A DNA stretch of 64,000 nt from Asterella californica (taxonomy: Eukaryota; Streptophyta; Marchantiopsida; Marchantiales; Aytoniaceae), in the NCBI GenBank assembly GCA_036924285.1, contig JAYKYS010000018.1:5022001-5086000 (forward strand), written 5' to 3'. The translations under genes were made by a program, and so were the position numbers. Below the pieces are notes generated by a model. The model saw only the letters and a program-made list of their open reading frames with translations, was not told the DNA's origin and made no database searches. Of the stretch, positions 42,965 to 59,220 are shown one piece after another. Position 1 is the stretch's first letter. Every line of letters starts with the position of its first letter.

Positions 42965-43400
42965 ACTCCGCTTCAGAACGGAGCAGGCAAGGAAAAATAC
43001 AAGCAACGGTATTTACAAGTAATTGTTTCAGCATGCGTATTCATCCTAATACATACTCAATCTGGAAAGGTTAGGTAATAAATTAATAAATTAATACTTT
43101 TTCATTTGGCCATGGTTGGATATTTATATTGTGAAAAGTGAGCATATCATATCTTTCAGGTAAATGTTTATGATCGTAGATGTCAAGTGTTACAAGAGAT
43201 TTGTGACTTATAAACAAGAGCGGGCTAAACTTTGCGTAGTAGTCTGGGGCTCTGTAAGACAATTATAAATGTAAAATGTAAAATGTAAAAATTTTAAATT
43301 TAGAATACTAAATATAATTATTTAAATTTAATACATCACATTTTAACATGCATTTCCTCCTGTGCAGTTTTTGCTGTATTATTTTTGTAATCACTATGTT

Positions 43401-43445
43401 TCCACCAACCATGTGTGAAAATTATTTTCAAACATGGTTGGTGGA
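43401..43445. repeat. 14-bp inverted repeat
   Basis: TCCACCAACCATGT (43401-43414) and ACATGGTTGGTGGA (43432-43445) pair exactly around 17 bases. A 16-bp tandem repeat of ATTCCTGGTCTGGGCC (43470-43485, 43486-43501) follows. A single TTAGGTAATAAATTA arm of the hairpin family lies at 43070-43084. Confidence 0.85.
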
Positions 43446-43501
43446 TTATTTGTTATTATCGTTTGTCGTATTCCTGGTCTGGGCCATTCCTGGTCTGGGC
43501 C

Positions 43502-45519
43502 AGAAGTGAATCGAGCATGCATATTTTACTTACCAGAGTGCAGCAGGAGGAGAGTCACACGCTGGACGCGTTTCTGCAAGCAAAATAACTCCAGCCCAGA
43601 GCTCAGTAACCCAAATGATTACTGGTATCTTTCAGCCCAACGGAAACCGTCAATGAGCGAAATCGACGAACCCGATTCAAAGTTGGCACAAAGACCTCGT
43701 CAGACAACGTCGTGTTGCAAATCTACAAATTCCGAATTGAATGTTGTGAGACGAATACCGTATATGGAATTTTCGAAATGATTAGTTAAACTCTCCCGGT
43801 CAAAGAGAGCGCCATCGTAAGCGCAGTCATGACTCATAAGGAAGAGCAAGTGGGTCAGTTGCATATTCCTGCCCGAATACGTAAATACCCAACCGAAGGA
43901 CAAGATGGCCTGGAACTACAGTAGCAGCTGCCGCGGTCTACAGTTGAGAGAGGCCCCGATGCCGCTTGGCGAGGAACGAAAGAGCGAAGACATTAGAGGT
44001 GGCTAAATTGGTATAGACAGGGTTCAAAACTGGCAGAGTAGAGGGAAAAATGGGGGAGAGTGCCGGACAACAAACAGGGAAGGACGGGGTGGGGGTCGCG
44101 AATCTGGCTATGAACAGAAGATTCACGCGGCTAGAGATACCAGCGGATCGATGCTAGGTCTACCGTGCGAACGTGCAGTCGAGATCCACGGCACCGGCAC
44201 GGGCCCGCCGGGTGACGGACCTGGCAGGCAGAAGGCGAGCACAATCCGTCGTCGGATGTCGAACGGACGGTGCAGTGGTGGCCGGCCGTCGCTGTTCCCA
44301 CTCTTCCGCGGCCCCGGTGTGCTGCCTGCCTGGCACGACCGGCAGTGGTTCTAGGCGATTGGGTTGGCACCTTTCATCGCTCTGGCCGTGGGCCGCTGTG
44401 AGCGCGGCTGGTGCTGCGAGTGCGAGTGCGAGGGGAGGGGCAGAGGAGGGCGGGGAGGGGGTGGGTGAGAAAGAGAAGGAAAGGAAAAGGATAGGAAGAA
44501 AAAGAGGAAGGCCGACGATCGAAGAAAGTTGGGAACGGGTACTGGTCTGGAGTCTGGACAGGACGAGCGACGTGACGAAGATCGGATCGAGCGCGTCGGT
44601 TTTCGCAGGAACGAGGTGATAATAATAGAATAATAATGGCCAGCAGGGATTCAGTGAGGAGATAGACAGCGGCAGAGCCGGGGCGGGGGCTGTAGTAATA
44701 CAACAACATACCACACGGACTTGAGAATGGATGCGGATTGAGCGAGCCATTGACGAGGAGGATCGAGGCGGGCACTTGTAGCTTTTTGTTTGTCCATTTT
44801 GTAATATCCAGGACTAATTCCACGGGGAAAGGGAATTGCACATCATAAGCAGTATACTGGAGTGCGGTGCGGGTAACAAATAGTCGGCCCGAGGGTTCGG
44901 TGCGGGTGCGGGAGGGCCAGGACGTTGTCTTTGTTGTGCCGTGCTGCCTCGTTATTTTGTCTGTTGTCAAAGGATCAGGGAACTGACGAAAGGCAAGGCA
45001 AGAGAAGAGGTGGGAGAGGTAGGTTGTGAGACGCGGGTGTTTGCTCTTCTTCCTCGGTGGTGAACTGTAGGAACCGGGGGAAGGAGAGAGTTGTAAGGGC
45101 TAAGGGGGTTGTCTTCCAGGTGAGCGGGCTTGTATACTCGCTCTTCGTGCTGTGCTGCTGCGTGGGAGGGGGAGAGAGCGAGAGAGTGAGTGGGGCACAG
45201 AGAGAGAGAAAGAGAAAGAAAGAGAGAGAGTGAGTGCGTGTGTGTAAGAGGGAAAGTTGAGGCAGAAAAGCTGAAGCAAGCGGGCAAGGGCGGAGCAAAG
45301 CAGCGCTGTGGCTCTGAGAGATCTCTCACTCGGAAGTGTTGGGAAGCGTGTGAGCGAGCCTCGGACGAGTGAGTGTTAGAGTCGAAGGTGTACTGCGTTG
45401 CGCGCGCTGCTTGTAATCGATTGAACAGGGTACTCTTACCAGGGAGAGAAAAGCTCATGTCCAGAGAGGCACGAGGACGGCAAGGAAAAGCGACGTGCTG
45501 AGGTTTAGCGGAGGTAGTG
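43502..45519 (+). promoter_or_regulatory. CDPK upstream region and purine-rich 5' leader
   Basis: The + strand becomes strongly G/A-rich from about 44.4 kb, with a GA/GAAA microsatellite at 45175-45236. Long 5' leaders of this kind are common in bryophyte genes. I cannot place the start site, and no clear TATA box is seen. A possible leader-intron donor (CAG/GTGAGC) lies at about 45120. The long minus-strand frames here are mirror images of the purine bias and were not annotated. Confidence 0.4.
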
Positions 45520-49458
<3,939 letters not shown>

Positions 49459-50240
49459 GATACTAATTAAGGATTTAACTTCACTTGAAATTTAAAGCCA
49501 ATCCGCGGTGCTTTATATGTCAACCTGGTTTCAACATGTCCTAAAACCAGTGTTGTTATAAGCTGTGAGGCTGTCTTATATGGGGAGGATACCCAACCTG
49601 ATTTTCCTGCCTTGCTCTATGTCGAGATTGAGCTCATGAGATCTTGTCGATCACCTGAAGATTCAAGTAGTCATGACATTAAGTTGGGTGTAGAAGTGTA
49701 ATATTTTTAGATTGAATGAGCGGGACTTGCAGTTCAGTACACAGCGTAGAGATGAGTGCAAGCTATCGAGCCTTCACTTCAAGCATGTGTATCATAAGGG
49801 CAGTGATAGGGGGCTGCCGATATAACCCTGCGTGGGCATCATCAGGATCACATGTTTCGGTCAGTCAATTGCAGGTTTGGTTTCTCGGCAAGCTGTTACT
49901 TCACAACTCAGTGGGACCTTTGTCTAGCACATCTTTGACCTATTTCCGGTTAAGCCTGTAGAATCAATCTGTCCATTATGAGTCAACCACAAGTAAGTCC
50001 CCTAGGCCGGAAGGGAGGGTCGAGTTCGCTTACAGCTTGCACGATGTTTCCACATCATCCAGAGTTGGATGGTGAGAAAAGAGGAGGTGCCTATTTTTGT
50101 ACAATCATTTGTAATTGAAATGTTTGCTTCCGGGTCTCTGTCCGTCTGTATAGACTCCGTTTACGTATTAAATGGAGAACAGATTGTTCTGCCTTTTGTG
50201 TTCTTGTTTGAACGTGACTTAATGGCTGGATTCAGGTTAT
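49459..50240 (+). other. Probable CDPK 3' untranslated region
   Basis: No coding signal follows the stop. A T/GT-rich stretch with TTTGTAATTG near 50108 resembles a plant polyadenylation region. The true 3' end is not determinable here. Confidence 0.35.
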
Positions 50241-50771
50241 CCTGAGGCTGCCAAAGATGGGAGGCATTAAGTTGGTGCAAGGAGGACTGGAGATGTGTTT
50301 TTTCTAGTGAAGATTTTGGCACAGCGTTTTCCTATCAGCGGACGAGGTTCACTGATGGACGGTGTGCTTCAGTATTTGAGTAACAGACATGCGGTTTGAC
50401 TTTTCTTGATTCTGAAGAGTGTGTACGGAAAGATCTCACTGTGATGAGGGGACGAGAGCTTTAGGCTGCTTCGCTTTGCAACATTGTTGAGATCATCAGG
50501 GCCGACTGATGGTCCGATCGACGAGCGACAAACTTCTCACCCAATAATGCAGGAGATCTTAAGGATAGCTGGCTCGTAACTGGTAGGGAATATGCATTAT
50601 CACGAATGTAGCTGAGAGAAGTTGAAAGAAGCTCGACCTCTAAGTGCTAGAGGCTGAATAAAGAATGAAGAGAAACAGCGGACTCGTGGTCCCTTCCGTC
50701 AGCTATTTTTGTGTTCTGTTGGAAGGAGTGTTCTGGAAGGACGTCAATTAATTTCCGCGGGAGTGTGGACG

Positions 50772-50877
50772 ATCAATCTGGTACCGACACTTGGTACTAG
50801 AGATTTAATAAACAGTCCTCGGTACCAGATTGATTAAAAGAACACACCATTGTTATAATTACACCATTGTTATAATT
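50772..50877. repeat. 15-bp inverted repeat followed by a 17-bp tandem repeat
   Basis: ATCAATCTGGTACCG (50772-50786) pairs exactly with CGGTACCAGATTGAT (50820-50834). Then ACACCATTGTTATAATT is repeated head to tail at 50844-50860 and 50861-50877. It could be a small palindromic transposon remnant. 50880-53700 otherwise shows only short chance frames, an AT-rich stretch at 52.75-53.0 kb and a T-rich tract at 53.57-53.64 kb. Confidence 0.85.
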
Positions 50878-53738
50878 CAAAGAGGGCACGTTTCAGTTGG
50901 TGTGACAGATGAGCTGATTGCAGCAGTAATACTTTCGTACCATTGATGACCTTTTCAGGAGTCTAATATACGTGGATTATGCAAGAGTTAGATTTTGTGC
51001 GAGGACGGTAAGTTTGTCACGATGAACGATTTTTCCAGGTAACAGAATTGATTAATGTATCATGTGGTTCGGGCCGGTGATGTAGTCAAGCCTGGTCGTG
51101 GTCGAAGTGATATGCGACATCACAGTGAAAATGTTGCGGGGTCTTAACCTTATCCAAGACTGAAGGCGGGGAACGAGAGAATCCTCGTTTAGTTACGAAT
51201 CTGAACATTTGACTCGTACGTTAGTTCAGCTCCGAAGTTTGTGGTGCTTTGAAGTCGATGTATTCTTGTGACTCCCAATACAGTTTATGTAGAGCACCCA
51301 GCTAGTCTTGTGTACAGTCAGTCACTCAGTCGATTGTACGTCGCCTGGGCTGTGGACTGTCCCGTGCCGTATTGCAGATTGACTAACTGCTCATGATCTG
51401 ATAGAATATCACAAATGATTAATCATCAACGTACTGATCCGTGAACTTGTGTCTTAGAGTGGCGTTGCGGACAAATGGTTCAGAGATGCAACACGCTATC
51501 TAGGTATCACTGGGAATCTGTTTTTATATCGATATGTCAGGAGCATGTGTCTGTGTAGTACGAGAGGCTCAGGTCGTCAATCACTTATCAAAAGTGATGG
51601 AGCTGGAGTAGTTGGTGTAAGTCGAATGAGTCAACGTTCTGTTATTTGCGCACTGAAACGATTTTGTTGCGTTGTCATGGTATCTTGCCCTTTCTCGTCT
51701 ACACGATAGCAGAAGTCAAGACTGTCCTTATCGCCCGAAATTCTTTTGTGAAGGCAAAAGATGTTCATCAGTTTTGACTGCCAAATACAACAGTTTTGGT
51801 GACCGGTTCTATGCTCACATCGATTGTATTCTCAGGACAAGAACTGGTCTTCAGAGATCTCGGGAGATACCACAACCGAACTTTTCCATAGAGACAACAA
51901 GAGTTCTGATAGAAAGTAGGGGATGCTTTCAAAGAAGGATCAAGATTCCAAATTATGTCATTCAAGAAACATATCTCTTTTATTGAAATTTATTTTAGCT
52001 TTAAAGGAAATACTACTTACATAAATCTCTACTAATATTATTAGTCCTTTATCTCTTTTTGACATTCAGATTAACTGGATGAGATCAAAGTTCAAGATTG
52101 TGTTGCATAATCATGATCGGAAAAGGAGGTAGTCAAAGTACACTTCCCAAAAGGTTTTCCCACGAGAAGAAGCTTAAACTTTTGCTGCGGTTATTTATAA
52201 CACTACACTACAAAACAACGGACGTAAAATTCTCTACATATTCCCAACAGGGTCCACCAGCGTCCAGGTTTTTACATGTGGCCCTTCAAAGGATAAACTC
52301 CCCATATACTCGCACTTCATTACTATAAAGAGTCATTATCAATCCTTTATAAAAAAGGTACACGTGTCCGGGAACGACTTTTGAGACAATCAGGGGGTTT
52401 TCCGGCACGGACTAGCATAAACCGGTATTTTCCAAAGGTTGTCGGAACTGTTTCACTTTTAGAGTACTTCAGAGTACTGTTTCCATTTTGCCGTACTCCC
52501 CGAACGTAACGCAAAGATCTTGATACTGAAAACCGGAAACGAAAGGGGAGATTTTCGTCAATGTAAAGGAACGGACGGATGGAGTCATTGCGGAAAACGG
52601 GAAAAAAGAGGACTGAAGGGGTTAGATCTAGATAAATCCTTAACGGATAACTACAATTTCATTGCAAGCGGATCACCTTGTTTTAACTCTTCTAAATTTA
52701 AATATCTGCAGCAGGGGTTTAAGTTCCTTTTTTTCCGTGAGACGTTTAGAGAAATTAACTAATAAAACTGATGGAATTATAATAATGATATTAATATCAT
52801 TTTAATATACATGCAAAAGTTTGAATTTTCGCATGAGGCTTCATACTTTTGTGCACCTTTACATTACAATGATCGTTTTAACCGAATCACATTGATTAAA
52901 TCTACAAATGAATAAAAGAAAAATAAATAACACACAAGTGAGAAAAACTCAAAAGTGAAATATAAAACGAATATCACAAAACAAAAAATCTAATAAGAAT
53001 CCACTTTACACCAGTGATGTCTACTAAGTAGTGGAACTTCCTCAAGTAAAGAAGCACGAGACTCTATGAGATTACTCAACGAAATACTTCTTTTCTTAAA
53101 TCCCGAGTATATAATCCATCGATCAAGAATCAGAGGTGGTATCCTTCGGAAAACGATCGACGGAGCACTTTCTTGATCTCGTGTATGACAACTGTACTTC
53201 CACGCTTTCGGAGATGGACTGCCATCATGTGCAGGAGGAAAGTAGACAGACCAATAGTAGGTGCAGGGGCGGCGCGGCGGTGTAGGCGCGGAGAGGGGGC
53301 GGAGGCGGACTGCGACGGAGGGGGACTGCAGGAGGATGAGAGTGAGAGGAGGAGGGTGTGAGAGTGTGCTAGAGTGATTTTCTCACATATTCTTCTCCAC
53401 CTTCTTTTTCTGTTTTTTTGATCTTAGATTTGACACATTTGGTCGACAGATGAGTGAGTATTAAATAGTTCCAGATTTTCTAAGATTTTAGGATTACAGA
53501 GTGTTCTTTTTAAAGTTTTTTGAGAGATTTTACAAATCAGAGTTCAGGGTTCTTCTTTTTCTTTCGTCTCCTTTTTTTTTTCTTCTTTATTCCTTTTTTG
53601 TCTTTTTACTTTTTTACTTTTTACTTTTTACTTTTTGGACATGTTTCTATTACGAGTACCATTTGATCGGATATCGTCTCTTCTTTAGCTACAGGTACTC
53701 TCTCTCTCATGAGATCGAGACTGATTCGAGACACACCA

Positions 53739-54650
53739 TGTCCGGTGTGCAATCAGTTATTTACCTCGCAAGGGGTAAAATCTCATGTGGGAAAGGATGC
53801 ACAAGAGCTATGATACGACCACATGGGATGCCCAAGTTAGCCGAGATCATAGGTCTACATGTGCAGTCATTAAGACACCATTAGTCCTTCTTTCTGGAGT
53901 TCCTCCAGAGTCGTGGGAGTGGTTGAGAGTCCACTCTGGCACTATTTTGAGTTTGTTCGAGACGAGTTTTTCTTGTCCGCATTTGTTTCATCGGTTATCT
54001 CGTGTTCTTCATGACGAGGTGAGACAAGCATTCCGTCTACCTCTCGACATGTTGGCACGGAACACCAAGGACGAGGCGGCGTGGTTACTGTTCCTCTTAC
54101 TTCCTCGTTGGTGCCTCCGTTATACTCGAGGAGGCAGAGGAGGATATCGAGAGGTGGCGGTCCGTCTTCAGAGATTCCGTGCAGGTGATGGGACGGCCTT
54201 ACAGGAGAAATCAGTCCGTGCGGTACGAGATAGGAGTGAGTCTGTCTCTATACGTGATGTCTCATATTCCGCACGCATACCACGCTGTAGGATGTTAGGT
54301 AAGGTTGGAGAATATAGTAGAGTTGCTAGAGCACTGCATCCTTTGTCTTGGCATGTCCTACTGAGGAGACGATCGCTGCGTTGCGTTTTTTTCACCTCTC
54401 ACCGAGTGATCTCTTTGAGATTCAGGACTATCAGCCTGAGGAGCCATTATGTCTCGATAGATCCTTGTTTGCCCATACCTTGTGTACAGCTCCACGCCTA
54501 TCCTCTGGAGGTCTGTCTGGGATGGTCTACAAGTACTTACGGGTTTGTTTTCAGACAGACGATCCCTCTAGTGGTTTCACGGAGCTTTTTCAGGTAGCGG
54601 CAGCAGTAGCTCAAGACATATTCCTCAGTCTATAGCTCAAGTATTAGGGG
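53739..54650 (+). pseudogene. Non-LTR element: zinc finger and RT-upstream region
   Basis: CPVCNQLFTSQGVKSH at 53739-53786 looks like the first half of a C2H2 finger of the type found at the N-terminus of R2-like proteins; the second His is lost. 53785-54300 continues with HRLSRVLHDEVRQAFRLPLD and AAWLLFLLLPRWCL, then shifts frame. 54348-54635 has the pre-RT region (LRFFHLSPSDLFEI, GLSGMVYKYLRV). Confidence 0.65.
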
Positions 54651-56055
54651 CAGCTAGACTTTTGGCCATGACGAAGGATGGTGGAGAGATTCGGTCGATA
54701 ACCATCGGCGAGATTCTCTTACGACTTATCAGTCGTATCATCGTCCTTCAGCTTCGAGATACTTTTCAGGACCACCTTTGTCCACATTAGTTTGGAGTTG
54801 CGACGCTGGGAGGTTGTGAGTCTGTGTCTTTCGGCATTAGGGCTCTCTTGGACATCCATCTCGATTGGATTGTCCTACAAGTGGACGTGGAAAACATCTT
54901 TAATAGCGTTTCCCGCGCTTTCATCTTTATGGAGCTCATGGATGGCGAGGGATCTCTAGCGAGTCTGGTCCCCTTCGTGCGATAGTTCTATGGTTTCCTT
55001 CTTCTCTTTACTACCAGCACGGTCCTACGATAGAGGGGGTTACAGTAATCAGCTCCGCTGTAGGTACTCGTCAGGGAGATCCTTTGGATGGACCCCTCTT
55101 TACCTTAGCTCACTACAGAGCTCTCTTGGTCACCGTCTTGGCTGCTCCAGGTTGTGTTTTTCCATCTCTAGCTGATGATACGCACATCGTAGGTCCGGCG
55201 GACCAAGTTGGTGTTTTCTTTGACCACCTTGTCTCTCAATTGACCTTGGTAGGGCTGAGGGTGAAGGTGTCAAAGTGCAAGGTTTGGTCTCCCATAAGTA
55301 TACCGTCGGACCTATAGCTCCCGGAGAGATTTGTTATCCCTACAGATGGTTTACGCATCCTTGGAGTACTTGTGAGTACAGAGAACTTTGTCTCTCGATT
55401 CTTAGATGTTGTCATGGCGGAGGACGTTTTGGATATTGAGGATCTCCCTATGTTGGAGGATCCTCAGGTTGCCTTTGGTATTCTTTACTCTTCCATTGCA
55501 CGGGGTCCTAGTTACTTACTCCGCACAGTACCTCCATCTCCTATCTTCATCTCGCGCCTTAGAGAGTTTGATAAGAAGATCATGGGGATGTTTGGCGACA
55601 TCATAGGATCGGAGACTTTTGAGAATCAGGCAGGATCTCTCGCACGTAGGCATACATCTTTGCCGATATCATGTGGCGGGGTGGGTTTATTATCCATGAA
55701 GGAGACTGCTCCGGCAGTCTTTTTGGGTAGTTGGGCCCTCTCAACACCTTGGCTCTGTTGCCGTTTTCTCGTGCGAGATAGATCTATTCTGAAAAGCTAT
55801 GTGACAGAGATGGAGGATGGTTCTTACCCACTACAAATGTGTCTCCGTGAGGCAAGAGATGGCCTGACTCTTGAGACACGTGAGACACACCCTCGATTCG
55901 ATACCTTAGCTACTGATGGATCTCTTTTACTACAGTCTTCTCTGACGGGGCACCACTTTCAGCAGGTTCTCCGTGCTCTCTTAGTGGATCCTTCCATCTC
56001 ACGGGATACTAGAGCTCGACTCCGCTCTTGTTCAGACAAGGGTGCAAGCCCTTGA
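54651..56055 (+). pseudogene. Non-LTR element: reverse transcriptase
   Basis: Read in shifting frames: LLAMTKDGGEIR, ISRIIVLQLRD, then VENIFNSVSRAF (first catalytic Asp region, VDVEN), GTRQGDPLDGPLF (the QGxPL box, near 55065) and PSLADDTHIVGP (the catalytic [YFLA]xDD, near 55170), followed by LRVKVSKCKVWSP. 55372-56055 (227 codons) is the open thumb region (ILYSSIARGPSYLLRTVPPS, PISCGGVGLLSM). At least four stops or shifts break it. Confidence 0.8.
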
Positions 56056-56079
56056 CTCATAGCTCGACCTTGCATTAGA

Positions 56080-56690
56080 GCGTTCCGACTCGCATCGACT
56101 ATCTTCTCTACATCGATGAGGTTCCGCATAGGTCTGGTCTAGCCTGTTGCTTCGGCACTATTCACTTGCGAGTGCGATGTCTCGCTCGACACATCAGGTC
56201 GCCATCTTGCTCGATGTCTTCATGATGGAGAGCGGATAGCTATCCACGATGTCATCAGAGACGTCGTGTTTGTCTTAGCACGGGAGAGCGGTCACATGAC
56301 GTGGAGAGAGCGTTGGTATGTCCTTCAGACAGGAGGATCAGTGAAGCTGACTTGTACATGATGAGAGAGGATCAGGTTTCAGTGGCTGATGTGGTTGTCA
56401 CGGATCCGACACGGGACTCAGTGACGGCACATGTGATCACCCATCCCCCAGGATGAGCTGCAGGCGTGGCGGCAGCAGCGAAGATGACCAAGTATAGGGG
56501 TATGCAAGTGAGACATTGCTTCATCCCCTTAGCTTTGGAGATATACGGATCGACAGACTTGGAGTTCGACGTCTTTTTGAGAGACTGTGCTAGAGCCTAT
56601 CATGAGAGGTGCCAGGGGTACCACTTTCTCTTTTTTTCTGCACCACATTTTTTAGGCAGCGAGTTTCCATTGCTCTACAGAGAGCTTTAG
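56080..56690 (+). pseudogene. Non-LTR element: Cys/His module and restriction-like endonuclease
   Basis: 56164-56300 reads TCECDVSLDTSGRHLARC then ERIAIHDVIRDVV, matching the C..C...H....C plus RxxxH layout that precedes the nuclease of R2-like elements. 56376-56460 has ADVVVTDPTRD (the catalytic [PA]D motif), and after a stop 56466-56690 has AAAAKMTKY and FIPLALEIYGS, matching the K-x2-K-Y end of the PD-(D/E)xK fold. Stops near 56360 and 56458 inactivate it. Confidence 0.65.
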
Positions 56691-57118
56691 CAGGAGCCGT
56701 TCACAGGAGGGCAATCGCAGTAGGTGATGCCTCTTCAGGTGCGACAGGCAATTTTAGAGCTACTGATAGCAGAGCTTAGCCCCGGTGTTCTTCCTTTCGG
56801 GGTGGTTGTTGCTTGGCCCTTCGGGTCCTTCTTCCCCTTGTGAGGCTTGATGGGGTCTTTCCATCCGTTTGCTATTCATTGGGTCGCGTTTCTCTGGTGT
56901 AGGGGAGTGAGTACCATCATGCGAGGACGAAGCCGAACCGCGAGAGTAGCACCAAGAAGTTCATGAGAGGGAAGGCGAGAGAGAGATTTAGTGCTAGGTT
57001 TAGAGCTACGCAGTCGAAGATGGAGATCCTGGTCGGGGTCAGTTTTGTTAAGTCCGAGGTTAACCCTCTGTACTGTGACAGGGCAATAAAGTTTCTGGCG
57101 TCGCATCTCCTTCGGTAA

Positions 57119-57151
57119 GTAAAAAAAATAAAAAAATAAAAAAATAAAAAA
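57119..57151 (+). repeat. A-rich 3' tail of the non-LTR element
   Basis: A run of AAAAAAAT units, typical of a reverse-transcribed non-LTR 3' end. Confidence 0.8.
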
Positions 57152-57155
57152 TCCC

Positions 57156-59220
57156 AAGTATAACTACACATGTATTTTATTTTCCAGAGTTTACTTTCAG
57201 ATAACTAATACTCACCAACTTTACAAGTTATGACGATATTATTCACCTCGAAACAAACTACTTAGTCTTGACAGAGAAATGTTAAGATGAAGATTACGAT
57301 GTTTCTTGGAGAAAAAGAAAAATCTTTTCTTCAGATTCAAAGAACATGGAGAGGAAAAAATGATATTTTTTCGTACTTTTATATTCATATTCTGGGTTTA
57401 ATAGAAGAAGACAACGATTCAGCTCTCTTTTGTAAAGCATTTGTTAGCATTTTCTATAATGTAATACTAATCGTCTTCTGCACGTAAGCAACATATCATC
57501 TTAATAATAATTTAGATTCTCTAGATTTCCATCTAAACTCTTTTTAGACAGCCACTAATAACAAACGGATAATCGCTAATGCAAACTAGAACTCGGTGTC
57601 AATTGTTGGAATTCATGGAATCTATTTTCTATATTAAGACCAAAAAACATGAATTTGACAATTAAAGAAAGAACAAAATTACATTTTCAGCTGAAAATTT
57701 TAAGGTGCGGATTAAATAGATTCCGCATATTGATAGTGGTGTTGTTGATAAACAAAAATAAATATTTCTTAAATATTTTACACGTTTATATATATTTATA
57801 AAAATATAAAAAATTGAACTGAATTATAACTTCTAACACTAGAAGCAACTGTGTGTTTTCATTACTGTGTTAGTTGAGACTCGTTGACTATATGATTCAA
57901 TGTAGTCACAACTAGTCATAGACTATGTTAATTATAATTAAAAATATAATTATAATAACGTTAGTTATTAATTGTGGTTAATTTATTACTAGATAACATT
58001 TTATGTATTTACATAACACATGTAAGGACTTAGAATGTGTGACTAACTTACAACTAATGAAACTAATTTGATAGTTGTATGATAATTTATAACTAAAGTT
58101 ATGAGTAGTTAGGTCTAATTTTGACTATAGTATTTTTGATCAAATGGACAAAGAAAGAAGTGACACACTTACTCATACTATAGTCATAATGTTTTACTCC
58201 ATTTGAATTAGGATTCTAGTAAACAGCTTATGTACTCTGAAATAATTTTTGCAGGAAAAGGAAGCTTCGTGATAAGAACTGAGTACATTCATCAATAATT
58301 TAATTCTTAGCAATATTGTCCCATTACTTCCCGAATTGTGATTATTATATACTGTTGCTACTCGTTCTTTTTCTTTCTGACTCATCCTTTGCAATAAGTT
58401 GTAGACTTACTATGCGTATCAAATGTACAGTTCAACAAAATTTATCAGTCATTTGGAAGGGGGATGGTATTTTTCTTTTACCCGTTCAGAGTAGTACATT
58501 GATTTCTAAATAAATGAATTCATGTTTGGGACCTTTTTTATCATTATCTTCTAATTGGAATTTGTTGACGCAAATACCAAAATACCAATAACCATTGATT
58601 TGTAGTCATCGCATTGCTCGATTTTTCACATTCCTAACATTTTAATAAGTATTTTTTTCTCTTTCTCTCATCGCTAGTACGACTCCCTTGGTGGTCACTG
58701 TGGATGTATTCCACAACTATGTGGTATAATTGATAAATAAAGATATTATTTTATTAAATAAAGATTTAGAAAATTAAGCTCTAGCATTGATAATGATAGT
58801 TGATATGAAATTAAATGAAATTATACATTTTTATAATAAAGAATAATAGTAAGTAGGAGAGTCTTATAGTTCACACAAGTTTTCCGATATAACTTAGGTT
58901 TGCATATTATGTATTATTAGGAGATAATAATTAAGTTAAATACACTATTAGTAAAAGATGGCAGAATACAATTGAGAAGGAAAGGTCAAAAGTAAAATTA
59001 ATTTTGATATATTTTCTTTTGATGTTTTTAACTGTTGTATTACTCTAACATTTAAAAATAAAAGAGAATAATAATGATTAGTTATAAAGATTAAATATAA
59101 GAAAAATATTGTAATAGAGTATATTAAATAATATTTTTTTGAAAATGAATTAAAAATGTAATAAGGATGAAAACTTTCCAAACAAAAACTAAAAAGAATT
59201 AGAAAATTTAACAATTATCG
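57156..59220. other. AT-rich intergenic region
   Basis: Long AT-rich stretch with no frame over 88 codons and no domain motif. Words such as TAACTAGT/ACTAGTCATA near 57900-57925 echo the G2 LTR (9360) but are too short to assign. Confidence 0.5.

Larger units (their letters stand above)
53690..57155 (+). mobile_element. Non-LTR retrotransposon with restriction-like endonuclease (R2-like plan), decayed
   Basis: Order: N-terminal C2H2-type zinc finger, reverse transcriptase, cysteine/histidine module, restriction-like endonuclease, 3' tail, A-rich repeat. This zinc finger/RT/RLE plan is that of the early-branching non-LTR clades (R2, NeSL and relatives), which nick a target and prime on it. 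The 3' end is an A-rich AAAAAAAT repeat (57119-57151) after GGCAATAAAGTTTCTGG. Frames are interrupted many times. The 5' edge is unknown. Part of the 3' tail recurs at 24640-25160 on the other strand. Confidence 0.75.
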
